The notes under the pieces: generated by a model
Database searches by the model: none
What the model saw: only the letters and a program-made list of their open reading frames with translations
What the model was told of the DNA's origin: nothing
Position numbers and translations under genes: made by a program
Assembly (NCBI GenBank): GCA_017938695.1
Contig: JAGBBA010000033.1
Coordinates: 1-60,644, forward strand
Direction of reading: 5' to 3'
DNA: 60,644 bases
Source: Clostridia bacterium
GTDB lineage: Bacteria > Bacillota > Clostridia > Christensenellales > Aristaeellaceae
Shown here: in pieces, positions 52,254 to 60,135 of the stretch
Numbering within the stretch: the first letter of the stretch is position 1
How the letters are laid out: each line of letters opens with the position of its first letter

Positions 52254-52323
52254 CACTTTGCGCAGCTTTTTTTCCATGATCTGTTACACATCTTACATTG
52301 TTGTAAATATGACGGCAAATTTC

Positions 52324-52352
52324 TTGAAATCGACATGGAATTGTAATACATT
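52324..52352 (+). promoter_or_regulatory. Promoter of the SH3/PG-binding protein gene
   Basis: TTGAAA (52324-52329), 17-nt spacer, TACATT (52347-52352). Confidence 0.5.
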
Positions 52353-52376
52353 AAGCTGGAAAGGAGCTGATTGCAA

Positions 52377-53357
52377 ATGCAACAGACAAAGCATCTGCGC
52401 CGTCTGGCGGCGGTATGCCTGGCCATGTTCCTGATGCTGATGGCTTCGACTGCTCTGGCGGCGGAGGGAACGGTGAACACCAAGTCCCTGGTGCTGCGTA
52501 AATCCGCCAGCAAAAACAGCAAGGTCCTGCATACCCTGGACAAGGGCGACCGGCTGGAGGTCCTCAGCAGCACGGGGGACTGGTACAGGGTCAGCTATGG
52601 CAAGTATACCGGCTATGTGATGAAGAAATACGTGAAGGTCAGCGGCAAGGTGGAGGAGAAAGAATCTTCTACTAATAATACGGCCACCAAAGAAGAAAAC
52701 AACACCACCGTGGGAGACTTGGGCGATGCGCCCGGCACCTCCCGCCCTGGCGACCGCGGCAGCGACGTAAAAAAACTGCAGCAGGCCCTGAAGGCAAAGG
52801 GCTTGTACTCCGGCAAGATCGACGGCATCTACGGCAAGGGCACCACGGCGGCTGTGCGGGACTTTCAGCGGAAGTACGGCCTGAGCCGCGACGGCATTGC
52901 GGGCAAGGTGACCATCCGCACTCTGTTCGGCGAACCTGCGGCCGATGCGGATGCGCTGAAGCCCCAGTCCCTGAAATGGTTCAGTAATACAGGCACCATT
53001 CCCCGGGGCGCAACGGTGACCATCAAGGACTGCTACACCGGCAAAACCTTCAACGCCGTGCGGTGGAGCGGCTCCAACCACATGGATACCGAGCCTGCCA
53101 GCAAAGCCGATGCGGCTACGTTCAAGGAAATCTACGGCGGCAGTTACAGCTGGAAGCGTCGCCCCATCCTGGTGAAATATGACGGCAAGGTTTACGCTGC
53201 CTCCATGAACGGCATGCCCCACGGCACCAGCACCATTTCTAACGGCTTTGACGGGCACTTCTGTGTGCATTTCACCGGCAGCAAGACCCACGAAACCGAC
53301 AAGGTGGACGCTGATCACCAGAACTGCGTGGAAACGGCAATGAAATACAGCTGGTAA
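52377..53357 (+). CDS. Secreted SH3 and peptidoglycan-binding protein with a His-rich C-terminal domain
   Basis: A 326-residue exported protein: signal peptide (1-28, ending ASTALA), SH3-like domain (~30-85, LVLRKSASKNSKVLHTLDKG and YTGYVMKKY), Ser/Thr/Asn linker, PG_binding_1 domain (~125-185, GSDVKKLQQALKAKG and DGIYGKGTTAAVRDFQRKYG), and a C-terminal ~130-residue domain with GSNHMD, FDGHFCVHFTGSKTHETD and DADHQNCVE. The last domain, with its spaced His, Cys and Asp, looks enzymatic but is not one I recognise. ATG 52377 follows AAAGGAG. Confidence 0.82.
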   Translation: MQQTKHLRRLAAVCLAMFLMLMASTALAAEGTVNTKSLVLRKSASKNSKVLHTLDKGDRLEVLSSTGDWYRVSYGKYTGYVMKKYVKVSGKVEEKESSTNNTATKEENNTTVGDLGDAPGTSRPGDRGSDVKKLQQALKAKGLYSGKIDGIYGKGTTAAVRDFQRKYGLSRDGIAGKVTIRTLFGEPAADADALKPQSLKWFSNTGTIPRGATVTIKDCYTGKTFNAVRWSGSNHMDTEPASKADAATFKEIYGGSYSWKRRPILVKYDGKVYAASMNGMPHGTSTISNGFDGHFCVHFTGSKTHETDKVDADHQNCVETAMKYSW

Positions 53358-53361
53358 ACCA

Positions 53362-53390
53362 TTGACAACCCTGCAAAATCCTGATAAAAT
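53362..53390 (+). promoter_or_regulatory. Promoter of the aspS T-box transcript
   Basis: TTGACA (53362-53367), 17-nt spacer, TAAAAT (53385-53390). Confidence 0.8.
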
Positions 53391-53396
53391 CAGTGG

Positions 53397-53622
53397 TAAG
53401 GCTGTGATGAGAAGAGCGTGCGGAGGCCGTCCACAGAGAGGGAATGGTTGCTGAAAATTCCCGTCGGGATCCGCGCGGAGACACCTCGGAGCCCCCTGGT
53501 GAGAATCAGGCGCGTCCTCGCGTTACAGGGGATAACAAGGCGGCACTTCGCCGCGAAGCAGGGTGGCACCGCGAAAATGCTTTTTCGCCCCATGCAGATA
53601 AGCTTTCTGCATGGGGCTTTTC
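53397..53622 (+). promoter_or_regulatory. T-box riboswitch upstream of aspS
   Basis: A 225-nt leader with a long stem I, a specifier-like GAC (53480-53482, followed by A) for aspartate, the T-box sequence AGGGTGGCACCGCG (53560-53573), and a terminator stem GCCCCATGCAG/CTGCATGGGGC (53587-53617) with TTTTCT. Uncharged tRNA-Asp should stabilise the antiterminator and allow aspS expression. The specifier choice agrees with the downstream gene. Confidence 0.93.
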
Positions 53623-53663
53623 TGTGCAGATGACCCGAATAATTCAGAAAGAGGTTGACAAGT

Positions 53664-55436
53664 ATGCAGAATCGTACCCATACCTGTAACGAACTGCGCA
53701 TGGCTGACTGCGGCAAGACCGTGAAGCTCTGCGGCTGGATGGAAAACGTCCGCGAAGTGTCCGGCAACCTGGCCTTCGTGGTGCTGCGCGATTTCTACGG
53801 CACCACGCAGATTGTGGTGGAAACCGAAGAAATGATGGCCGTGATCAAGGAGCTGAACAAGGAATCTACCATCGCCGTCACCGGCGTGGTGCGCGAGCGC
53901 GACTCCAAGAATCCCAAAATGGAGACCGGCGACATCGAAGTGGTGCCCGAGAAGATCGAGGTGCTGGGCCGCTGCCGCTACAACGAGCTGCCCTTCCAGA
54001 TCAACCGCTCCAAGGACGCTGACGAGAGCCTGCGCCTGAAGTACCGCTATCTGGACCTGCGCAACCCCGAGGTGAAGAAGAACATCATCATGCGCTGCAA
54101 TGTGGTGTCCGCCCTGCGCAACGCCATGAACGAGCACGGCTTCCTGGAGATCACCACCCCCATCCTGACTGCCTCTTCTCCCGAGGGTGCCCGTGACTAC
54201 CTGGTGCCTGCCCGTAAGCACCCCGGCATGTTCTATGCGCTGCCCCAGGCTCCCCAGCAGTTCAAGCAGCTGCTGATGACCTCCGGCTTCGACAAGTATT
54301 TCCAGATCGCCCCTTGCTTCCGCGACGAGGACGCCCGCGGCGACCGCAGCCCCGGCGAGTTCTATCAGCTGGACATGGAAATGGCCTTCGCCTCCCAGGA
54401 CGACGTGTTCGCCGTGCTGGAGGACGTGCTGCCCCCCATCTTCGCCAAGTATGGCAAGTATAACATTGCTTCCTCTGCGCCCTTCAAGCGCATTCCCTTC
54501 AACGAGTCCATGGAAGTGTATGGCTCCGACAAGCCCGACCTGCGCATCGACCTGACCCTGACCGACGTCACCGAGCTCATCGGCTCCTGCGGCTTCGGCC
54601 CCTTCGAGGGCAATGTGGTGAAGGCCGTGGTCGTGTCCGACATGACCGCCACCCGCAAGCAGATCGACAAGCTGTGTGCCGACGTGGAAGTGGTCACCGG
54701 CAACAAGGCCTTCTGGTTCAAGGTGGACGAGAAGGGTCAAATTGCCGGCGGTATCGCCAAGTTCCTGCAGGACAAGGCGGACGAGATCATCTCCGCCCTG
54801 AACCTGAAGCCCAACACCTTCGTGGGCCTGACCGCTGGCAAGAAGCTGGTTGCCCAGAAGACCGCCGGTACCCTGCGCAAGATGGTGGCCGAGCTGGCTC
54901 CCCAGCACATCGACCGCGAACGCTACGAGTTCTGCTGGATCGTGGACTTCCCCATGTACGAGATCGGCGAGGAATCCGGCGAGCTGGAGTTCTGCCACAA
55001 CCCCTTCTCCATGCCCAACGGCGGCCTGGAGATCCTGAACAAGGCCGCTGCAGGCGAGGTAGATCCGCTGTCCATTACCGCCTTCCAGTACGACCTGGTG
55101 TGCAACGGCGTGGAGCTCTCCTCCGGTGCCGTGCGTAACCACGATCCCGAGATCATGATCAAGGCCTTCCAGATGGTGCGCCTGGGCGAGGAAGACGTGA
55201 AGGCCAAGTTCCCGGCCATGTACAACGCCTTCTGCTATGGTGCTCCGCCCCATGCCGGCATCGCCCCCGGTGTTGACCGCATGGTGATGCTCCTGGCTGG
55301 TGAAGAGTCCATCCGCGAGGTCATCGTCTTCCCCATGAACAAAAACGCCCAGGACCTGATGATGGGTGCACCTGGCACTGTGGAACAGAAGCAGCTGGAT
55401 GAGCTGCATATCGCCATCGTGAAGGACGAAGAGTGA
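53664..55436 (+). CDS. aspS: Aspartate-tRNA ligase
   Basis: Class II aminoacyl-tRNA synthetase of 590 residues: N-terminal OB anticodon domain (VKLCGWMENVREVSGNLAFV), catalytic core with motif 2 (CFRDEDARGDRSPGEFYQLD) and motif 3 (PGVDRMVMLL), and the bacterial GAD insert (~290-420). Motif 2 carries ARGDRSPGEFYQ instead of the more usual LRADRQPEFTQ; related Clostridia use a similar form. ATG 53664 follows GAGG within the region after the T-box. An inverted hairpin array begins two nt after its stop. Confidence 0.97.
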   Translation: MQNRTHTCNELRMADCGKTVKLCGWMENVREVSGNLAFVVLRDFYGTTQIVVETEEMMAVIKELNKESTIAVTGVVRERDSKNPKMETGDIEVVPEKIEVLGRCRYNELPFQINRSKDADESLRLKYRYLDLRNPEVKKNIIMRCNVVSALRNAMNEHGFLEITTPILTASSPEGARDYLVPARKHPGMFYALPQAPQQFKQLLMTSGFDKYFQIAPCFRDEDARGDRSPGEFYQLDMEMAFASQDDVFAVLEDVLPPIFAKYGKYNIASSAPFKRIPFNESMEVYGSDKPDLRIDLTLTDVTELIGSCGFGPFEGNVVKAVVVSDMTATRKQIDKLCADVEVVTGNKAFWFKVDEKGQIAGGIAKFLQDKADEIISALNLKPNTFVGLTAGKKLVAQKTAGTLRKMVAELAPQHIDRERYEFCWIVDFPMYEIGEESGELEFCHNPFSMPNGGLEILNKAAAGEVDPLSITAFQYDLVCNGVELSSGAVRNHDPEIMIKAFQMVRLGEEDVKAKFPAMYNAFCYGAPPHAGIAPGVDRMVMLLAGEESIREVIVFPMNKNAQDLMMGAPGTVEQKQLDELHIAIVKDEE

Positions 55437-55438
55437 CG

Positions 55439-55581
55439 CCAGAGGGCTCTGCCCTCTGGACTCCCGGTCAGGGCTCTGCCCTGACAACCCGCTTAAGGGA
55501 TTTCATCCCTTAAGAATCCCGTTCGGGGATGGCGTTTGGTACGCATCTAAGCAGGGGTCACGGTGCGCAGAGGGCGCACCG
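55439..55581. repeat. Hairpin array F-left (inverted), directly after aspS
   Basis: Same modules in opposite orientation: 55439-55459 (9-bp CCAGAGGGC, loop TCT), 55467-55485 (GTCAGGGC, loop TCT), 55492-55514 (CTTAAGGGAT, loop TTC), 55517-55531 (ATCCC/GGGAT), 55561-55581 (CGGTGCGC/GCGCACCG, 5-nt loop). Module order mirrors array A reversed. It starts 2 nt after the aspS stop. Confidence 0.85.
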
Positions 55582-55761
55582 CGACGCGGGGAGAGCTGCG
55601 TTTTTGCTTGGTTGAGCTTTGGCTCGGATCTGTGAGCAAGCTCACAGAGTCCTCGCGTCGCGCATACGCTGCTTTCCACCCCGACAAGGTGGAGGCGGCG
55701 ACCTCCTGCGGAGGCCGACGGGATAGTCAAGTTCCTGCGCACACGAGCGTTGCAGGCTTTG
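55582..55761. other. Non-coding core between the two halves of array F
   Basis: About 180 nt with several small stems, for example CTGTGAGC/GCTCACAG (55630-55647), CCACC/GGTGG (55676-55692) and CCTC/GAGG (55701-55713). No supportable gene; the long frame through it lacks a ribosome site and a conserved protein. Confidence 0.5.
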
Positions 55762-55913
55762 CGTCCCGGCGCACCCTTTGTGCGGCGGGACCCCGGCAAG
55801 GATACCACCCTGCTCCAATACCCAGAAAGGGAGTCCAGAGGGTCGAAGACCCTTTGGTGGGGATCCCCAAGGGGCAACGCCCCTTGGGCGGGGTGTCGGG
55901 GCAGAGCCCCGAC
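55762..55913. repeat. Hairpin array F-right, just before the Asp23 promoter
   Basis: GC-rich pairing GTCCCG...CGGGAC (about 55763-55791), then 55835-55857 (10-bp CCAGAGGGTC, loop GAA), 55866-55888 (10-bp CCCAAGGGGC, loop AAC) and 55895-55913 (8-bp GTCGGGGC, loop AGA). It lies in the same orientation as arrays A-E and head-on to F-left. Confidence 0.8.
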
Positions 55914-55918
55914 TGGGC

Positions 55919-55947
55919 TTGTCAAAGTGCGGAAAATCTGTTATACT
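55919..55947 (+). promoter_or_regulatory. Promoter of the Asp23-AmaP genes
   Basis: TTGTCA (55919-55924), 17-nt spacer, TATACT (55942-55947), six nt after the last hairpin of array F. Confidence 0.7.
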
Positions 55948-55976
55948 GTTATGGAAACCTGAGGAGGTGCTATATT

Positions 55977-56474
55977 ATGGCAAGCAAGAAGGATAATCTC
56001 CCCTTGACGGTGGATATGGATACGGAACAGACCAGCAACATTATCTATGCCAATGAGGTGGTTGCATCCATCGCGGGCGTTGCCGCCAGCGAGGTGGAGG
56101 GTATTGCCAGCATGTGCAATGTGAGTGGCAGCATCCTCAGCAAGAAGAACAGCAACATCACCAAGGGCGTGAAGGTCGAGATCGGCACGGAAGAGGCCAG
56201 CGTTGACCTGTATGTGATCGTGGAGTATGGCACGCCGATCCAGAAGGCGGGCCAGGACGCGCAGGAGAATGTGCGCCGCGCCATCGAATCCATGACCGGC
56301 CTGCATGTGGTGCGTGTGGACGTGCATGTGCAGGGCGTGAGCTTCGAAAAGGAAAACAGCGCGCTGACGGCTGGTGCCCAGCAGGGCGTGCTGGAGGCTG
56401 GCGAGGCTCCCAAGGCTGAGGCTTCCGCTGAGGCCCCTGCGGCTGAGGACGCCCAGGAAAAGACCGAAGCGTGA
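55977..56474 (+). CDS. Asp23/Gls24 family envelope stress response protein
   Basis: A 165-residue Asp23 (DUF322) protein with NIIYANEVVASIAGVAASEVEG, SVDLYVIVEYGTPI and RAIESMTGLHVVRVDVHVQGV. The last ~35 residues are Ala/Glu-rich. Asp23 proteins form membrane-associated assemblies anchored by AmaP, encoded 78 nt downstream. GAGGAGG precedes ATG 55977; the open frame further upstream crosses array F and is not coding. Position before nusB is the common Clostridial order. Confidence 0.95.
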   Translation: MASKKDNLPLTVDMDTEQTSNIIYANEVVASIAGVAASEVEGIASMCNVSGSILSKKNSNITKGVKVEIGTEEASVDLYVIVEYGTPIQKAGQDAQENVRRAIESMTGLHVVRVDVHVQGVSFEKENSALTAGAQQGVLEAGEAPKAEASAEAPAAEDAQEKTEA

Positions 56475-56552
56475 TCGTTCCACCGGCAGGGCTGTTGTTT
56501 GCCTTGCCGGTGAACGTGTTTATACGGTGATCGTAAAGGAGGCTCTGTTGTC

Positions 56553-57713
56553 ATGAAGCTTCGCATTGTTGACCGGATTATTGCGGCTGTTGCCGGACTT
56601 TTGCTGGCGGCACTTTCCCTGATTCCGCTGGTCGATTTTCTGACGAATGCACGCATTTTTGCGCGCCTGGCGGAAATCTCTGCGGTCAAGTCGGCCTCGC
56701 ACATCATTTTGATGGTGGGCGGCGGTATCGTTGTGCTGCTGATGGGCATCCTGTGCCTGCGCCTGGCTTTCCGCCGCGGCAAGCGCAAGGACTTTGTGGT
56801 GCAGTCCACCGATGTGGGCGAATTGAGCATTTCCATCAAGGCCATTGACAACCTGGTGCAGAAGTGCGTGGAGAAGCATGACGAGCTGCATGTGAGCAGC
56901 ACCACGCTGGAAAACACCCGCGACGGCCTGGTGATCGGCATGCGCGTGGGCCTGGCCAACGGCGTGAACATCCCCCTGGCGGTGAATGCGCTGCAAAAGC
57001 AGATCAAGCAGTATGTAACGGCTTGCTCCGGTGTGGATGTGCACGAGGTCAAAGTGCAGGTGGATACCACTGCCGCCAAGGGCAATGCCTCTGTTTATGC
57101 GGTGCCGGATATGCTGGAAAACGTGACCCTGCCCCGGAATGATGCCCCTGTGCCCGAAGAGCACGTTGCCCCTGTGGCAGAGGAAATCGCCGAGGTGAAG
57201 GAAGAAAAATGCCTGCACCAGCGGCTTTTCGGCGAGGAAGAGCAGCCTGCCATCGTGCCCATGCCGCCGGTGGAAGAAGCTGCTGACGCCGAAGAAGCTG
57301 CCAACGAGCAGGAAGCCCCTGTGGAAGAAACCGCTGACGCCCAGGAAGAGGAAGCTGTGGCTGAGGAAACTCCCGCGGCAAAAGAACCTGCTGAAGATGC
57401 TGCCGAGCTGGAGACTCTTTCCGGCCTGACCCTGGAAGCGGAAGAATCCAAGGAAGCAGCCGAAGAAGTGGCATCTGTGGAAGAAGCAGAGGAAATCAGC
57501 GCAGACGAAACTGCGGCGGAGGATGAATCCGACTACGAGGTCGAAGACGTCGAAGCCGAGGAAGAAGCTGCCGATTTTGTGGCGGACGAGGATTCCATCG
57601 CCGAGCTGGAAGCCCTTGACGGCGCGGAAGACTTCGCCGAAGAGGAAGAAGCGGAAGAAGCGGAAGAATCCGCCGAAGCCAACGACGAAAAAACAATCAC
57701 CCCCGAAGCCTGA
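56553..57713 (+). CDS. amaP: AmaP-like alkaline shock membrane anchor with long acidic tail
   Basis: A 386-residue protein. Two membrane helices (about 9-30 and 48-73) and an Asp23-like domain (~85-175, VGELSISIKAIDNLVQKCV and VDVHEVKVQVDTT) define AmaP, which anchors Asp23 to the membrane. Unlike usual AmaP (~180-200 residues) it carries a ~190-residue tail dominated by Glu, Ala and Asp (for example EEEEAEEAEESAEANDEK), probably disordered. GGAGG precedes ATG 56553. Confidence 0.88.
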   Translation: MKLRIVDRIIAAVAGLLLAALSLIPLVDFLTNARIFARLAEISAVKSASHIILMVGGGIVVLLMGILCLRLAFRRGKRKDFVVQSTDVGELSISIKAIDNLVQKCVEKHDELHVSSTTLENTRDGLVIGMRVGLANGVNIPLAVNALQKQIKQYVTACSGVDVHEVKVQVDTTAAKGNASVYAVPDMLENVTLPRNDAPVPEEHVAPVAEEIAEVKEEKCLHQRLFGEEEQPAIVPMPPVEEAADAEEAANEQEAPVEETADAQEEEAVAEETPAAKEPAEDAAELETLSGLTLEAEESKEAAEEVASVEEAEEISADETAAEDESDYEVEDVEAEEEAADFVADEDSIAELEALDGAEDFAEEEEAEEAEESAEANDEKTITPEA

Positions 57714-57772
57714 TCCGGCTTGAACTGCGCTGCATTTCTGCAGCCAAGCAACGGTGCGAAAAAAGGGGGATT

Positions 57773-57845
57773 CTTAAGGGTCGAAGACCCTTGAGCAGGG
57801 CGCAGGGGCAGCGCCCCTGCCGGAGTCCAGAGGCAGCGCCTCTGG
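57773..57845. repeat. Hairpin array G, before nusB
   Basis: 57773-57795 (CTTAAGGGTC, loop GAA, one G-T pair), 57802-57820 (GCAGGGGC, loop AGC) and 57827-57845 (CCAGAGGC, loop AGC). It starts 60 nt after the amaP stop and ends 21 nt before the nusB ribosome site. The GC-rich hairpin and AATTCGG tract are absent. Confidence 0.8.
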
Positions 57846-57880
57846 GGGAAGATTCAAGAGAAAATAGGAGTGTATGTACG

Positions 57881-58336
57881 ATGGCGCGAGTAACTGCGCG
57901 AGCTGCGGTTATGCAGATGATTTATGAAAAGCTGGCTGGCGGCCAGGGCGGCGAGGAAACGCTGCAGATGGTTTACGACGAGCTGCGCGAGCAGGGTGTG
58001 CCCGGCGTGGAATCCGTGCGGGACAACGAGCCCGGCAAGGCTGACCGGGAGTATATCACCCGCGTGCTTGACGGCGTGGTGAACAACCTGGACGAGCTGG
58101 ATGAGCAGATCCAGGCGGCGGCCAAGGACTGGACCGTGGAGCGCATGCCCAAGGTGGACCTGACCATCCTGCGCCTGGCGACCTGGGAGATCCTGCACGA
58201 AGAGGATGTTCCTGGCAGCGTGGCCATCAATGAGGCCGTGGAATTGGCTGGCCGATATTCCGAGCCTGCCAGCGGCCGGTTCATCAACGGCGTGCTGGGC
58301 ACCATCCTGCGCCGGAAAGAGGCGGCACAGGCATGA
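57881..58336 (+). CDS. nusB: Transcription antitermination factor NusB
   Basis: A 151-residue helical protein joining NusE on boxA RNA during rRNA transcription. ARVTARAAVMQMIYEKLAGG, DEQIQAAAKDWTVERMPKVD and the end VAINEAVELAGRYSEPASG with FINGVLGTILR are family blocks. ATG 57881 follows TAGGAG; the frame open upstream crosses array G. It overlaps the next gene by ATGA. Confidence 0.96.
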   Translation: MARVTARAAVMQMIYEKLAGGQGGEETLQMVYDELREQGVPGVESVRDNEPGKADREYITRVLDGVVNNLDELDEQIQAAAKDWTVERMPKVDLTILRLATWEILHEEDVPGSVAINEAVELAGRYSEPASGRFINGVLGTILRRKEAAQA

Positions 58337-59298
58337 GGCAAGTAGTCATCGGGCTGGACACCAGCTGCTACACCACCTCGGTGGCTGCGGTCACGGTGGA
58401 CGGCCAGGTGCTGGCAAGCTGCCGCAAGCTGCTGCCGGTGAAGGCGGGCGAGCGCGGCCTTCGGCAAAGCGAGGGCGTGTTTATCCACGTTCGCCAGCTG
58501 CCCGAAAGGCTGGAGGAGCTGAAGGAGCATGTGCAGGGCTGCGAGATCGTGGCCGTGTGCGCCTCTCGCCAGCCCAGGGACGAAGAAGAATCCTATATGC
58601 CGGTGTTTCAGGTAGGGGATGCGCAGGCGCGCGGCTTGGCCGCGATGCTTGGCGTCCCTTGCTTTGCGTCCACCCATCAGCGTGGCCATGTGGCTGCGGC
58701 CATGGTGGATAGCGGTGTGGAGGATGGCGACCTGCTGGCGGTGCATCTGTCCGGCGGCACCACGGAGCTGCTCGGCCTGAAGGGCGATGCGCTGACGCTG
58801 CTGGGCGGCACGCTGGATCTGCATGCCGGGCAATTGGTGGATCGCGTGGGCGTGGCCCTGGGGCTGCCTTTCCCGGCGGGGCCGCACCTGGAAAAGCTGG
58901 CGGTGGCAGGCGTGAGTGAAGCGAAGCTCCCGGCCAACCTGGCAGATGGTGACCTGCACTGCCATTTCTCCGGTGCGGAGACCCAGGTGCAGCGGTGGAT
59001 CAAGCAGGGCGAAATGCCCCGTGAGAACATCGCCCGGGAGGTCTATGACCTGCTGGCCCGCACCGTGAGCCGCATGATCCTGGCTGGCAGCCGAGATACG
59101 GGCATCCGCCAGGTGCTGATCGCCGGCGGCGTGGCCAGCTCGGCCCTGTTCCGCCAGCTGGTGACGGAGCGCATCCGCAAGAAGGACAAGACCTTCCGCG
59201 TATGCTTCGGCAAGCCTGAATACAGCGGCGACAACGCGGTGGGCGTGGCCCTGATCGGCGCGAAGAAGTACCGGGAGAGCCTATGCTTGCACGATTAA
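58333..59298 (+). CDS. Divergent TsaD/Kae1-like ASKHA protein
   Basis: A 321-residue relative of TsaD, the enzyme that completes t6A with TsaC's product. The metal-binding HxxxH is kept (His115 and His119 in STHQRGHVAAAM), as are the opening IGLDTSCYTTSVAAVTVDG, LAVHLSGGTTELL and IAGGVASSALFR. It is shorter than canonical TsaD (~340) and differs in the first phosphate loop. Clostridia often carry this paralogue beside nusB in addition to a true tsaD elsewhere, so it may have a separate role. It overlaps nusB by 4 nt and the GNAT gene by 16 nt. Confidence 0.85.
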   Translation: MRQVVIGLDTSCYTTSVAAVTVDGQVLASCRKLLPVKAGERGLRQSEGVFIHVRQLPERLEELKEHVQGCEIVAVCASRQPRDEEESYMPVFQVGDAQARGLAAMLGVPCFASTHQRGHVAAAMVDSGVEDGDLLAVHLSGGTTELLGLKGDALTLLGGTLDLHAGQLVDRVGVALGLPFPAGPHLEKLAVAGVSEAKLPANLADGDLHCHFSGAETQVQRWIKQGEMPRENIAREVYDLLARTVSRMILAGSRDTGIRQVLIAGGVASSALFRQLVTERIRKKDKTFRVCFGKPEYSGDNAVGVALIGAKKYRESLCLHD

Positions 59299-60125
59299 CA
59301 GAAGCTGAATTTGACCAGTGGGCCGGGTGGGCATACGACCTGGCTACCACGCCTGAGCATGCCAGCTACCCCAGCTACCGGGACGGCATCAAGACCCGGG
59401 AGGATTTCATCCAGCGGGCCCGGCGCGGCCTGGAGGATGAAGAGATCCTGCTGTTCCGCCATGAAGGGAAAGTGTGCGGCTGGATCCAGTGGTATGCGAT
59501 CCCGGAGGAACACTATGCCCAAACCGTGAGCTTTCTGGTGGAAAGCCATGCGGAGGAAGCGGCACAGACGTTTGCGGCCCATGTGGCGCAGGCCTGCCCG
59601 GGCTTTACGCTGGACATCGGCCTGGACGGGGCCAATGCGCAGGCGGCTGCTGCGCTGGAAAAGGCCGGGTTCGCTTTGATGGACAGCAGCGTCAATCATA
59701 CGCTGATGTTTGACCGGTATGAACCCTGCTGTGTGCCGGAGCATGTCCGGCTGATGCAAACGCAGGACGAAGCCGAATTCCGCCGGGTGCATGATGAACC
59801 GGACATGTACTGGAATGCCGACCGCATGCTGACGGATGCCGGCCGCTGGCGCATCTACCTGTACTGGCAGGAGAGCCGAGCAACGAGTGTGCTGTGCTGC
59901 ATGCTGGACGACGGCTGGCCGGAGATATTCGCCATTGAGTTTGAAAACGATGTGTTCCGGCCGGAAATCTACCGCGATCTGATGGCGGCCTGCCTGCGCG
60001 ATGCCAAGGCGGCGGGCTGCCCCTATATGACCTATTTTGAAGAGGAAGAACAGGCCCTGCCTATCCTGGCTGCGTTAGGTTTTGACGCGGTGGGACGGTA
60101 TGCGGCTTATCGCAAAGAATTGTAA
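59283..60125 (+). CDS. GNAT-like N-acetyltransferase, two-domain
   Basis: A 280-residue protein with what looks like two GNAT halves: one with VCGWIQWYAIPE and LDGANAQAAAALEKAGFAL, and a second ending MAACLRDAKAAGCPYMTYFEE with ILAALGFDAVGRYAAYRKE. The CoA-binding loop is weak in both. Substrate unknown. ATG 59283 lies inside the upstream gene (16-nt overlap), and folD follows 10 nt downstream, so the four genes from nusB appear co-transcribed. Confidence 0.75.
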   Translation: MLARLTEAEFDQWAGWAYDLATTPEHASYPSYRDGIKTREDFIQRARRGLEDEEILLFRHEGKVCGWIQWYAIPEEHYAQTVSFLVESHAEEAAQTFAAHVAQACPGFTLDIGLDGANAQAAAALEKAGFALMDSSVNHTLMFDRYEPCCVPEHVRLMQTQDEAEFRRVHDEPDMYWNADRMLTDAGRWRIYLYWQESRATSVLCCMLDDGWPEIFAIEFENDVFRPEIYRDLMAACLRDAKAAGCPYMTYFEEEEQALPILAALGFDAVGRYAAYRKEL

Positions 60126-60135
60126 GGAGGATTCA

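Noticed and set aside
53523-55487. 654-codon open frame opposite aspS
   Set aside because: Antisense shadow; the aspS strand has complete class II synthetase motifs and a T-box.
55563-55976. N-terminal extension of the Asp23 gene through array F
   Set aside because: Family alignment and GAGGAGG place the start at 55977; the extension is repeat DNA containing the promoter.
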